Under the pieces are notes generated by a model that saw only the letters and a list, made by a program, of their open reading frames with translations, had not been told where the DNA came from and did not search any database. Below are positions 1 to 9,542 of a stretch of DNA of 64,000 nt, piece after piece. The first letter of the stretch is position 1; every line of letters starts with the position of its first letter. Made by a program: the position numbers and the translations under genes. This stretch comes from NIOZ-UU13 sp964653075 (GTDB taxonomy: Bacteria; Planctomycetota; Phycisphaerae; Sedimentisphaerales; Anaerobacaceae), in contig CAZZAX010000006.1 of NCBI GenBank assembly GCA_964653075.1, positions 36,843-100,842 on the forward strand. Reading direction: 5' to 3'.

Positions 1-1
1 C

Positions 2-3000
2 GCTGATATCGATGTCGGTTTCCACGCCAATGTAACCGCCGATTACCAGCCGCATCAGGACATGACACTCGTGCGAACCGTGTTCCTCTACAATCACGAC
101 GAGGCCACGGAGGATGCCGCAGTGGCGAATCCGAACGATCCGCGACCCTTCGGCAACGATGTCATGACCGGCGGCACCCAGGATGACGAAATCTGGGGCC
201 AGCTCGGCGATGACATTATCCAGGGCGATGGCCAGATCTTGATGTTAGTCGGTGCGGAAAAACCCGCGGAGTTCAAGGAATTCAATCCAGCCCAGGATGC
301 AATTCCAGACTTCGACATCCGAGACGCCGAAGTCCTTGATACCCTGGCCTTCGGGATCGAAACCACCTTCCGGTTCTCAGCGTTCGAAGATGAAGGCGAC
401 GGTGACGACTACATAGAAGGTAACGGCGGTAACGACCGCATCTACGGCGGCCTCGGTCAGGACGACCTTATAGGCGGCAGCTCAATCCTATTCGGCCTCG
501 ACGGACTGGTCACCAACAGGCCCGACGGCGCCGACATGATCTACGGCGGAGCCGGCAACCCGGTACAATTAAGCCGAAACGCCTCCTTCACAGGCCCCGA
601 TAACGATATCAGCGGCGATGCTTCCGTGGCAGTGCCCACAGACGAGCGACACGCCCGAGACGCAGACGTCATCCTCGGCGACAACGGCGAAATCTACTGC
701 ATCGTTACCGAAGACCCCGAAACCCATGTTATCGGCTACGAGGCCTTCAACTACGACTACGACGCCACAACCGCCAACGGATTCGTCGATGACGGCTACA
801 ACGGTGAAGCCCTTCGAATCATACCCAGAGCCATTGACCTCAACGACTACGGCTACAGCTACGCCGACGCCGACAACGATCCGTCCACCCGCGACGTCCT
901 GACCTTCACCGATGAAGTCCGCGGCGAAGGCGACCTAATCTACGGTGAAAGCGGAGACGACGTCATCCACGGCATGACCGGAAACGATGCCATCTTCGGC
1001 AACAGCGAGCACGATGACATCTACGGCGAGATTGGCACCGACTTCCTGCTCGGTGGAACAGGTATTGACGGCATTCTCGGCGACGACGGCCTGATCCTGA
1101 CCCGCCGCAACGACCTCAACGAAGAACCGCTTTACGGCATAGATCCACGAGATCCCGAGCAGGTCAAGGTCAAGAATAATGAAGAGGTGAACACTAACGC
1201 CCTCAACGCCGAAATCTCAACGCCTGGCAACATCCAGCGGGCAATCCTCAATATCGAAGGCGAACTCGTGAAGGTCATCGAAACCTTTGCCTTCCGCACT
1301 GATGATCTCGATGGTCAAACCCTCGGTGAGTTCGATGACTCCATGCGGTTTAACGACATTATCTTCGGCGGCCTGGATAACGACTTCATCCACGGCATCG
1401 ACGGCGATGACGCAATATCCGGCGCCGAGGCCTTGCCAGTCTACTACTCCGGTGCTGGCTACGGATTCGAGGACGTCAACACCTTCCTGCAGAACATGCA
1501 GAGCGCACCGCCCAACGGCACTCCGGACCTGGCAGACGACCCGTTCTGGTTCGGCTTCGCGCCGTACAATCCGGGCGAGATCCTGCGTTACGAGGGCAAG
1601 ACCATCGTCGAGGGCAACGGCCAGAATCCGAAGACCCGCGATGAGTTCGCGTGGTACGACGAGTTTAACCCGCGCCGCAAGATTATGTTTGACTTTGACT
1701 ACGACTTTGGCACGCTGCCCGGCGAAGACTTCGCGCCGCTGGCGACCGAGACCGGCATTGCTAACACCATCGACTTCCTGCTCAACTTTAATGAGGATGA
1801 AGGACCGCTCGGTTACCATTATCTCGGCGATGAGAATGCCATGCAGACCGACGGCAATGACCGGATCTTCGGTGATGTCGGCAACGACTGGCTTGTGGGC
1901 GGCACGGGACGCGACAACATGTACGGCGGCCGTGGTAATGACCTGCTTAACATGGACGACAACCACGATTCCGGTCCAGGCGGACGCGTCGGACCGCATG
2001 ACCCACTGCCGGATCCGCTGGACAACACCCAGTCCGACGAGTTCCAGGCCTATGCGGACATTGTGTATGCCGGCGCCGGTCGCGATGTAATGATACTCAA
2101 CACCGGTGCGGACCGATCCATCGACTGGGTGGGCGAGTTCAACAGCTACATCGTTCCGTTCAGTCCATTTGGCGCCTTCCACATCAGCCGCAACCTCTCG
2201 CCGCACGTGCCGGAGTATCTGCAAGATCTCTCGGAGAACGATGGAGCTGACGTGCGGGTGGATCCTGGCAAGCTGAATAACGTGCCCGACGCCCAACTCT
2301 ACGTCGATCAGAAGAACATAGATGTCCGGATCGACGAGCCGGATCCGCTCCGCAACTACGAGCCTTACGGCGAACTCGGTATGGTCAGGCAGCAAGACCT
2401 CAATTGGGGCGAACAAACGGGCGCGCCCAATGACCCGCAGCCGGGCAACCTGCAGGGCAAGCGGGATATCATGCGGCGTGAGCTGTTCCAGGACACTGTT
2501 GCGCCAAAGGGTGCCTTTGCAGAAACTGAGGGGATCTGGACGGCGAGTGATGGTAAACTGGAAGCAGCACCGGTTATTTTAGGCGAGGATGCTGTCAGCA
2601 TTTATCACCTTGACAAGATGCAGCCCTCTTACATGGAAATTCTTGTAACCATCAATGCAGAAAAAGATAAGGCGGGACTAAAATCGAACGCATACATCAT
2701 ATTCGATTACAAGAGCTCGACCGATTTTAAGTTTGCCGGTGTTGATGTGGGTATTGATAAGATACAGATAGGCCACTATACTGCAGATGGATGGATTGTG
2801 GATAGCCAGATCCCAATGCATCTCAAGGCCGATATAGATTATGACCTGACACTGGTGATGTACGGTACGGTGGCGACTATTTGGGTCAACGGGAAATCTT
2901 CTCTGAGCTTTGACTTCAATGATGCGCTTAACGACGATGGCTTGATCGGACTGGCTACTAATAACGCAGTGGCACGCTTCGATGACTGGCAGGTCCAGAA

Positions 3001-4108
3001 GCTACCGCCGACACTCACCTTCCAGTTCACCGAGGATTTTGCCGGAACATCAACCAACCCATTCAAGGAGCAGACAGGGAATTGGATGATTACAGATGGC
3101 CACTACAGTGGATCTGTGGTCGATGGCGATAGGGCGATTACGACCTGGGCGCTGGAAGTGGCTACATGGTCGCTGCTTGAGTTTGAGGCCCTCATCGATA
3201 CTGGAACTACCGGCGGCTTGATCTTCGACTACTACGATGCAGATAACTTCAAGTTTGCCGCCATCGATGCCCTTAATGATCAGGTCGTGATCGGCCACCA
3301 TACATCCAAAGGCTGGTATATAGATGCCTCGGTCGAACGGGTAATTAAGCCAGGAACATCCTACGCCCTGGGCATCTCAATGCTGGGTACTAGTGTCAAT
3401 GTAACCCTGGATGGTGAGGCTGTTGTGGGCCATGTATTCAATAGCCTGTTAAATGATGGGGATTTAGGATTGTTGAGCAAGGATGGTGTTAGTAACTTCG
3501 ACGATGTTGTGGCCCAGGGCGATGACCCGGCCTATGCCGAAGAAAGCGGCGATGCACTGAAGGCAGCCACCTTAGGGGACGCAACCGATATTACCGAACT
3601 GAACCACACTGAACTCGCTCCGATTATCGATGCAGCGATCGACTATTGGGTAGATATCATCGGTGTGGATGCTTCGCAACTGGCTGACGTCAGTTTCTTT
3701 ATCACTGACCTGTCTGAAATGTTCCTTGCTTTAACAGTCGGTAATACGATTCTGATCGATACGGATGCCGCTGGATACGGCTGGTTCGTTGACGAGACTC
3801 CGTATGACAATATCGAGTTTGTTACTGACGGCGGAAATGGCGAACTGGTTGCGGCACCAAACAGTGAGGCCGAGGCCAGCATGGATCTGCTGACCGTGGT
3901 CACGCATGAGCTGGGGCATGTACTCGGTCTTGAAGACGTTGATACCGAGGAGCACGACCTGATGAGTGATACATTGGCCACAGGCGTCCGCCGCGTTTAT
4001 GACGAGGCTGCAATTACAAGCCTGCCGCTGGACGGCTGGACAGTACGCCCCTACTCGTTCAATAACCTGCTGAACGACGACATAGACTTATTGGTCGATG
4101 CATTGTGA
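2..4108 (+). CDS. Giant secreted RTX-repeat / LamG-like / zinc metallopeptidase protein (5' partial)
   Basis: The frame is open from base 2 with no stop, so the true N-terminus lies left of the window; the first internal ATG is at 62. Numbering from that Met, residues about 40-680 carry scattered hemolysin-type calcium-binding nonapeptides (GGxGxDxxx, e.g. GNGGNDRIYGGLGQDDL). Residues about 820-1000 and 1010-1170 are two related LamG-like beta-sandwich modules with shared F-D-Y and D-F-K-F-A words. The C-terminal part holds HELGHVLGLED (H1282, E1283, H1286, D1292), the metzincin-like HExxHxxGxxD zinc motif, followed by a Met-turn-like LMSD. The family role is extracellular calcium-dependent adhesion or proteolysis; the substrate is unknown. 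The first 2 kb is visibly more G+C-rich than the LamG/peptidase half, which suggests a chimeric origin. No secretion signal is in view. Confidence 0.85.
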   Translation, partial: ADIDVGFHANVTADYQPHQDMTLVRTVFLYNHDEATEDAAVANPNDPRPFGNDVMTGGTQDDEIWGQLGDDIIQGDGQILMLVGAEKPAEFKEFNPAQDAIPDFDIRDAEVLDTLAFGIETTFRFSAFEDEGDGDDYIEGNGGNDRIYGGLGQDDLIGGSSILFGLDGLVTNRPDGADMIYGGAGNPVQLSRNASFTGPDNDISGDASVAVPTDERHARDADVILGDNGEIYCIVTEDPETHVIGYEAFNYDYDATTANGFVDDGYNGEALRIIPRAIDLNDYGYSYADADNDPSTRDVLTFTDEVRGEGDLIYGESGDDVIHGMTGNDAIFGNSEHDDIYGEIGTDFLLGGTGIDGILGDDGLILTRRNDLNEEPLYGIDPRDPEQVKVKNNEEVNTNALNAEISTPGNIQRAILNIEGELVKVIETFAFRTDDLDGQTLGEFDDSMRFNDIIFGGLDNDFIHGIDGDDAISGAEALPVYYSGAGYGFEDVNTFLQNMQSAPPNGTPDLADDPFWFGFAPYNPGEILRYEGKTIVEGNGQNPKTRDEFAWYDEFNPRRKIMFDFDYDFGTLPGEDFAPLATETGIANTIDFLLNFNEDEGPLGYHYLGDENAMQTDGNDRIFGDVGNDWLVGGTGRDNMYGGRGNDLLNMDDNHDSGPGGRVGPHDPLPDPLDNTQSDEFQAYADIVYAGAGRDVMILNTGADRSIDWVGEFNSYIVPFSPFGAFHISRNLSPHVPEYLQDLSENDGADVRVDPGKLNNVPDAQLYVDQKNIDVRIDEPDPLRNYEPYGELGMVRQQDLNWGEQTGAPNDPQPGNLQGKRDIMRRELFQDTVAPKGAFAETEGIWTASDGKLEAAPVILGEDAVSIYHLDKMQPSYMEILVTINAEKDKAGLKSNAYIIFDYKSSTDFKFAGVDVGIDKIQIGHYTADGWIVDSQIPMHLKADIDYDLTLVMYGTVATIWVNGKSSLSFDFNDALNDDGLIGLATNNAVARFDDWQVQKLPPTLTFQFTEDFAGTSTNPFKEQTGNWMITDGHYSGSVVDGDRAITTWALEVATWSLLEFEALIDTGTTGGLIFDYYDADNFKFAAIDALNDQVVIGHHTSKGWYIDASVERVIKPGTSYALGISMLGTSVNVTLDGEAVVGHVFNSLLNDGDLGLLSKDGVSNFDDVVAQGDDPAYAEESGDALKAATLGDATDITELNHTELAPIIDAAIDYWVDIIGVDASQLADVSFFITDLSEMFLALTVGNTILIDTDAAGYGWFVDETPYDNIEFVTDGGNGELVAAPNSEAEASMDLLTVVTHELGHVLGLEDVDTEEHDLMSDTLATGVRRVYDEAAITSLPLDGWTVRPYSFNNLLNDDIDLLVDAL

Positions 4109-4160
4109 AAACTAGTTCATGAGGCCTGCGTAAATCGTGGCCGTGGGCGTTTGTTCGAAG

Positions 4161-4188
4161 CGACCCGCTGTTTTCAAACAGCGAGTCG
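4161..4188 (+). terminator. Terminator-like hairpin after the RTX gene
   Basis: CGACCCGCTGTTT pairs with AAACAGCGAGTCG with one mismatch, leaving a very tight loop. It sits about 50 bases past the stop of the giant secreted protein and is followed by CGGCTTTCGGGGTCTTTC, which is T-containing but not a clean T-run. It probably ends that transcript; efficiency cannot be judged. Confidence 0.45.
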
Positions 4189-4665
4189 GCTTTCGGGGTC
4201 TTTCATATCATCCGCACAACGGCCTTGGTGGCTGTAAGTATTTGTTATATAAGGACTTATGGAGACCACCTTGCCTGTGGGTATATGCGGCAGCCATTAT
4301 TTGCTATAAAACTTTATATAATAAGGACTGCTATGAGGCCATTCTCGTCAAGTACAAAGGAACCTCAAAAACTCATTTTTTTTTGTTAACACATCCAGTC
4401 TGCTCCCGCAGAATCATCCCGAAATTCCGATCATGCAGCTACTTATTCTGCTATACATGCTTTGGGCTATCTGCCCTGCACAAGTTAATGTTTCAAATTA
4501 TCGCAAATGGGAGCTACAATCTTAGGGCATACTCTAGCGCTACAGTCCTTATACATAGTCTTCCCATTGCTAAAGTGCTGCGTATCAAGTCTTTAAGAAT
4601 CTTTCTGCTTACCATCTCACAATTAAGAATTTACCAAGTTGTTTTTCTTTTTTGCCCTCGTGGTA

Positions 4666-4780
4666 ATCGGCCTTCATTAACAGCACCACAGCGTTTGTGC
4701 GCGATGGCAAAATTATCTCCTCTGCTCAGAAAGAGCGATTTAAAAGCAGTGATTGAGTATAGTCTTCAAGCCGGTTGACT
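4666..4780 (+). pseudogene. Decayed N-terminal fragment of a carbamoyltransferase
   Basis: The stretch from 4679 reads N-S-T-T-A-F-V-R-D-G-K-I-I-S-S-A-Q-K-E-R-F, matching D-S-A-A-A-F-V-R-D-G-E-I-I-A-A-A-Q-E-E-R-F at the start of the intact carbamoyltransferase at 16247-18082. After a deletion of about 35 bases the match resumes in another frame (A-V-I-E-Y-S-L-Q-A-G against A-V-E-Y-C-L-G-A-G). The first ~10 codons are disrupted and everything beyond ~50 codons is missing. DNA identity in the core is high. It is a dead relic and is the only gene-like signal in this gap. Confidence 0.75.
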
Positions 4781-5172
4781 GAATACCGAATTGTGATGAG
4801 CTGCTTGTCAGTCAATTAATACAGTGGATGTGATTAAAGGATATTCACAACAGTTTTTGTTATTATACATTAGATATTCAATAGATAAAATACGCAGGTT
4901 TGCTCCAAGAGTTAATTCTGCCCAAAAGAAGTTGAAATAAGTTGAAAATTTGCGGCGGATTTTGCAATCCAGTGAAAACAAAAGTTCAAATTAGCTGTTA
5001 AATCGTGTATAAGATATTTCTGGTAATTTAATAGGAGTTTTTTACAAGTGTCTTGTCAGTACATCATGGTCTCTATATTAAATACAATCAGCATATAGAA
5101 TATAAAAGACTCGTATCCTGTGATACATTATTTTAAGTATTGTTTGTCAGATAAAAGCAAAGGTTGTTAAAG

Positions 5173-6972
5173 ATGAGCTGGGAAATCTTTTTTTGCTTCG
5201 GTGTCCTCATATTATTATTAGGCGGATTAATTTACAACCGTCCGCCGGATGTATTATTCCTGGGAGCGGTGGTTATCCTGGCAGTAGTAAGGATAATAAC
5301 TCCCGAAGAAGCTTTGGCGGGTTTTGCCAACACAAGCATGCTGACTGTTGGTGCGCTTTACGTGATTGCCGCTGCCATGCGGGAAACCGGTGCACTCGAT
5401 GCAGCCGGGTCTTGGCTTTTGAAAGGAGCGAGATCTGAACGGGCGGTACTGATGCGAATGGCCGGTTCTCTTCCATTGATGTCTGCTTTTCTCAATAACA
5501 CACCAATCGTGGCAATGTTTATCCCAATTTTATCTGGTTGGTGCAAAAAACACAGAATTGCTCCTTCACGACTGCTGTTGCCGCTTTCCTATCTTTCCAT
5601 TATTGGAGGAACGTGCACCTTGATAGGCACCAGCACAAACCTTGTTGTGAATGGATTGATGGAAGAGACATCTCGATCTAATCCCGAGCTAAGCCAGGTC
5701 TTACATCCTATGGGTTTTTTCGAACTGGGATATGTAGGCTTGCCGTATGCGATTGTAGGTATAATCTATCTGCTCGTTATCGGGCGGCGTCTTCTGCCCG
5801 ACCGTAAGGATCTTATTGAAAAATTTACAGAATCGTCCCGCGAGTACCTCGTCAACATGCGCGTACAGTCCAATTGTCGCCTCGTCGGCCAAATGGTTCA
5901 GAAGGCAGGGCTTCGTCAACTGCCAAGCTTGTTTCTCATCGAGGTTAACCGCGATGACCGGTCCATCTCACCCGTTATGCCGGATTTTGTTCTTAAATCA
6001 AATGATATCCTCACATTTACAGGAATCGTTAACACGATTGTTGACCTTGAGAAAATAAAGGGGCTTGTTCCTGTCGCCGACGAAAGTTATGAAACTCACG
6101 CTGCAAAACGTCGAGAGCGCGTTCTTTGCGAAGCTGTGGTTTCAAAAACATGCCCCAGTATAGGAAAAAGCATTCGCGAAGCGGATTTTCGTGCCCTGTA
6201 TAATGCAGCCGTAGTTGCTGTGCATCGCGGTGGGACACAATTGACAGGTAAAGTCGGAGATATTGTCTTACGTGCCGGTGATACCCTACTACTGCAGGCC
6301 GGGGCACATTTTATTCGAGCGCATCGAAATAATTCCCATTTTCTTTTAGTAGGTGGTATTGGCGACTCCCGGCCTTTGCGACATGAAAAGGCTATATGGT
6401 CTTTCATTCTGCTGGTCGTGCTAATTACATTGATGGTTAGCGGTGTTATCAAAATCGTTCTGGCTGCGTTTTTGGTAGCCGGCCTGATGGTCGCCACCCG
6501 CTGTATATCAGCCTCGCATGCTCGCCGGAGCGTCGATTGGCAAACTCTGGTTACTATCGCAGCCGCTTTCGGAATAGCCAAAGCACTTATCAATTCAGGA
6601 TGTGTGGATTCTATTTCGGTGTTTTTTACAAGTTTCGCCGGGGGTTTAGGGCCTTATGGAGTATTAGCCGGAATTTATATCATGACGAGCCTGTTCGCCA
6701 CTATGGTGGGAAATAACGCTGCTGCCGCACTTGTTTTCCCATTTGCAGTAGCGATCGCCGGACAGACCGGAGTCAATCCCCGGCCTTTCGTTATGTGTGT
6801 AACCTTTGCAGCATCGGCCAGCTTCTTAAGCCCGATAAGCTATCAAACAAATTTGATGGTCTATGGTCCCGGCGGCTATCGCTTCACGGATTTTGTACGA
6901 GTCGGATTACCCCTTAATCTTTTGCTTTTAATCTGTACTACTGTACTAATACCACTTGTATGGCATTTTTGA
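5173..6972 (+). CDS. SLC13/DASS-family permease with two RCK_C (TrkA_C) domains, probable sulfate transporter
   Basis: An inner-membrane anion permease of 599 residues. Hydrophobic helices fill residues 1-190 and 405-599; in between lie two TrkA_C-like cytosolic domains (around 205-290 and 310-380), the standard layout of bacterial SLC13/Sac1-type carriers. The signature NTS/NTP loops (FANTSML, LNNTPIVAMF, GTSTNLVVNG) and the symmetric second-half loop GNNAAAALVFPFA are present. A TTG at 5164 is in frame, but AAGG at 5160-5163 sits 9 bases before the ATG at 5173, which I take as the start. Sulfate is inferred as substrate from the ATP sulfurylase/APS kinase and CysQ genes downstream on the same strand; di- or tricarboxylates are the alternative. 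Confidence 0.88.
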   Translation: MSWEIFFCFGVLILLLGGLIYNRPPDVLFLGAVVILAVVRIITPEEALAGFANTSMLTVGALYVIAAAMRETGALDAAGSWLLKGARSERAVLMRMAGSLPLMSAFLNNTPIVAMFIPILSGWCKKHRIAPSRLLLPLSYLSIIGGTCTLIGTSTNLVVNGLMEETSRSNPELSQVLHPMGFFELGYVGLPYAIVGIIYLLVIGRRLLPDRKDLIEKFTESSREYLVNMRVQSNCRLVGQMVQKAGLRQLPSLFLIEVNRDDRSISPVMPDFVLKSNDILTFTGIVNTIVDLEKIKGLVPVADESYETHAAKRRERVLCEAVVSKTCPSIGKSIREADFRALYNAAVVAVHRGGTQLTGKVGDIVLRAGDTLLLQAGAHFIRAHRNNSHFLLVGGIGDSRPLRHEKAIWSFILLVVLITLMVSGVIKIVLAAFLVAGLMVATRCISASHARRSVDWQTLVTIAAAFGIAKALINSGCVDSISVFFTSFAGGLGPYGVLAGIYIMTSLFATMVGNNAAAALVFPFAVAIAGQTGVNPRPFVMCVTFAASASFLSPISYQTNLMVYGPGGYRFTDFVRVGLPLNLLLLICTTVLIPLVWHF

Positions 6973-7055
6973 TGTGAACTGTGGATCTACAAATACAACA
7001 TGCTAAAGTCAGCACATAAGAAGAATATATAGATTGATGCTCTGGAGAAATAACA

Positions 7056-7688
7056 ATGTTCCGGATTTGCTTTGTTGACGACGATGAGGAGTTTGAGATT
7101 CCTCTATTCTGTGATGTATTCGGAGAAGCTTTCGATATAATTGCGGCAAGTGACTACGTTTTGCTAAAGTCTCAGATCGATAGTCGAGAAAACTGGAAAC
7201 CTGATCTGTTTGTTCTCGACTTGTACTTTCCATCCGGACCGGCAGACAAAGATGCAATCAAAGCATTAATGGCAGAACCGTTATCTGTGAAAAATGATAA
7301 CGCAGAAATAAGAACGGCTTACATAAATTACCTCAGGGCAAAAGACCGTCTGGCCAGAGTCCTTGAATCCTGGAAACAGAATGCCAATGGCGGATTAATA
7401 CTTGCTGACAACGTTGTAGCTGACTATCCGGATGTGCCTATCGTTTTCTACTCCCGCAAGGCCAAACTTGAGGACGTAGTTCGATGTATGGCTGCCAAAA
7501 ACATTTGGTCGGTAGAGAGGAAACCAACAGGTAAAGATTCAGCCGACACAGTTGAATTGACAAGATTAGCTCAACAGCGTATTATTCATCGATTCAAGAG
7601 AGCTATCTCAAAAGCCGACCCAGCTAAATTGGAACGTAAGAAAGAAGCTGCTGAAATCCTTTTGGAAATGCTACGAGATTTTGGCTGA
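7056..7688 (+). CDS. Stand-alone response-regulator receiver protein with a long insertion
   Basis: A 210-residue protein resembling a CheY-type receiver. It has the acidic cluster DDD at 8-10, the phospho-acceptor D55 in FVLDLYFPS, the conserved Ser/Thr position at S133 (VFYSRK) and a Lys near 156. Between D55 and the next canonical strand there are about 60 extra residues, largely charged and helical, so the fold is expanded. The C-terminus is a basic/acidic helix with no DNA-binding or enzymatic domain. GGAG at 7044-7047 supports the ATG. It lies between the permease and the ATP sulfurylase; regulation of sulfur metabolism is only a guess, and no kinase is nearby. Confidence 0.75.
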   Translation: MFRICFVDDDEEFEIPLFCDVFGEAFDIIAASDYVLLKSQIDSRENWKPDLFVLDLYFPSGPADKDAIKALMAEPLSVKNDNAEIRTAYINYLRAKDRLARVLESWKQNANGGLILADNVVADYPDVPIVFYSRKAKLEDVVRCMAAKNIWSVERKPTGKDSADTVELTRLAQQRIIHRFKRAISKADPAKLERKKEAAEILLEMLRDFG

Positions 7689-7756
7689 AATCGGAACATA
7701 CTGTCTAAAGTTGAGTTTTTAAGTAGAAATAAAAGTCTTATTCAAGGAGAACAGGA

Positions 7757-9481
7757 ATGCATTCGAACATTGTCTCGCCACATGGGAATAAACTGATTAA
7801 TTTAGTTGTCGATCAAAAAAGGTCTGAGCAGCTCAAGGCCCTTTCCCGGGATTGGCCGTCCTGGGACCTTACACCACGCCAGATTTGTGACCTTGAACTC
7901 CTGGCTAACGGTGGTTTCTCACCTCATGAGGGATTTCTTTGTCGAGATGATTATGAGAGCGTTTGTGAGAAGATGAGATTGGCCGACGGAACTCTCTGGC
8001 CAATCCCGATTATGCTTGATGTTACCGAGGAGCCGGCAAAGAATCTGGGCGAGGGCTCGATGTTGGCACTTCGAGACGCCGAAGGCGTTATGCTCGCGGC
8101 TCTTAATGTGGAGCAGATTTGGCAATCAGACCTTATGCATGAAGCCCGGCAGGTATTCGGAACGACAAATCCTGAACATCCCGGCGTTGAGTATTTACAG
8201 CATAGCACGAATCCGTGGTATGTGGGTGGTAAATTAGAGGTCGTACAACTTCCTCACCATTACGACTTCGTGGAATTTCGACTTACCCCGGCGCAACTCC
8301 GAGAAAAATTCACAGCTTTCGGATGGCACCGCGCTATTGCCTTTCAGACACGTAATCCCATGCATCGTGCTCATCAGGAGATAACGTTCCGCGCAGCAAA
8401 AGAAATTGAAGCAAATCTGCTGATTCATCCGGTTGTCGGCATGACAAAACCCGGCGACGTGGACCATTACACGCGTGTAAGATGTTATATGTCGATACTG
8501 AAACACTATCCTCATCATACAGCAATGATGAGTCTTTTGCCACTTGCCATGCGAATGGGTGGTCCGCGGGAGGCTGTCTGGCACGCTATTATCCGTAAGA
8601 ATTACGGATGCACAGACCTGATTGTTGGCAGAGACCACGCAGGGCCAGGTTCCGACTCAAGCGGTAAGCCATTCTACGGTCCCTATGAAGCGCAGGAACT
8701 GCTGCAAAGTCATGAGCAGGAGCTTGGAATAAAGATGGTTCCTTTTAAAATGATGGCGTACGTAGCAGACCTGGATGAGTATATGCCGATAGACGAAGTT
8801 CCGGAGGGAACCGAAGTCAAAACACTCTCAGGCACCGAGCTTAGAGAACGTTTATCGACAGGCCGTGATATACCAACCTGGTTCTCCTTCCCGGAAGTGG
8901 TTGATGAACTTCGGCGAACTTATCCACCGCGAAGCAAACAGGGATTCACAGTGTTCTTCACAGGTCTGCCAAGTTCCGGAAAATCTACTTTGGCCAACGT
9001 TTTATTGGTGAAGCTGTTAGAAGCCGGAGGGCGTCCTGTCACCCTGCTGGACGGAGATATTGTCAGGAAGAATTTGTCATCGGAACTTGGATTCTCGAAA
9101 GAACACCGTGACCTTAATATTCAGCGAATTGGCTTTGTTGCATCGGAGATAACGAAAAACCGTGGTATCGCGCTATGCGCGCCCATCGCACCTTATGACA
9201 GTATACGAAAGCAAGTCAGGCAAATGATAGAAGCCGGGGGTGGTTTTATCCTTGTTCATGTCTCTACTCCTGTGGAAGTATGCGAGCAGCGGGATCGTAA
9301 GGGACTCTACGCGAAAGCACGTGCGGGAATCATCAAGGAATTCACCGGCATATCTGATCCGTACGAAGAACCAAAAGACGCGGACCTGGCGCTGGATACA
9401 ACCGACTCGTCACCGGAAGAATGTGTACAGGCGGTTATTCTGCACCTTGAAAAAGAAGGCTACATAGGCCCTAACGGCTAA
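7757..9481 (+). CDS. sat/cysC: Bifunctional sulfate adenylyltransferase / adenylylsulfate kinase
   Basis: A cytosolic enzyme of 574 residues turning sulfate plus ATP into APS and then PAPS. Residues 1-395 are ATP sulfurylase: the QTRNPMHRAH active-site motif begins at Q197 (H203, H206), followed by GRDHAGPG. Residues from about 396 are APS kinase with the P-loop GLPSSGKST (G403-T411) and the D-G-D motif LLDGDIVRK. AAGGAG at 7744 precedes the ATG. The fusion order matches fungal-type ATP sulfurylase proteins and many bacterial PAPS-forming fusions. With the SLC13 permease upstream and CysQ downstream it forms a sulfate-activation set. No PAPS reductase or sulfite reductase is in the window, so PAPS could serve sulfotransferases (inference). 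Confidence 0.96.
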   Translation: MHSNIVSPHGNKLINLVVDQKRSEQLKALSRDWPSWDLTPRQICDLELLANGGFSPHEGFLCRDDYESVCEKMRLADGTLWPIPIMLDVTEEPAKNLGEGSMLALRDAEGVMLAALNVEQIWQSDLMHEARQVFGTTNPEHPGVEYLQHSTNPWYVGGKLEVVQLPHHYDFVEFRLTPAQLREKFTAFGWHRAIAFQTRNPMHRAHQEITFRAAKEIEANLLIHPVVGMTKPGDVDHYTRVRCYMSILKHYPHHTAMMSLLPLAMRMGGPREAVWHAIIRKNYGCTDLIVGRDHAGPGSDSSGKPFYGPYEAQELLQSHEQELGIKMVPFKMMAYVADLDEYMPIDEVPEGTEVKTLSGTELRERLSTGRDIPTWFSFPEVVDELRRTYPPRSKQGFTVFFTGLPSSGKSTLANVLLVKLLEAGGRPVTLLDGDIVRKNLSSELGFSKEHRDLNIQRIGFVASEITKNRGIALCAPIAPYDSIRKQVRQMIEAGGGFILVHVSTPVEVCEQRDRKGLYAKARAGIIKEFTGISDPYEEPKDADLALDTTDSSPEECVQAVILHLEKEGYIGPNG

Positions 9482-9542
9482 TTTCAGATGACATGGCCAA
9501 TATATTGATTATGTCATCCGTCCGTATTTTCAGGAGAAACAG

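Larger units (their letters stand above)
4109..5172. other. Long gene-poor, A+T-rich stretch
   Basis: Apart from the hairpin at 4161 and the carbamoyltransferase relic at 4666-4780, nothing coding is visible. A 213-codon open frame on the plus strand (4137-4778) has biased, Cys/Leu/Ser-rich composition without domains and covers both the hairpin and the relic out of frame, so it is rejected as a gene. Confidence 0.6.

Noticed and set aside
1217..2416. 399-codon minus-strand open frame
   Set aside because: It lies fully inside the RTX gene, is Val/Arg-rich as expected for the antisense of a biased G+C-rich gene, and shows no domain.
4137..4778. 213-codon plus-strand frame
   Set aside because: Composition is not protein-like, and its end overlaps the carbamoyltransferase relic mostly out of frame.
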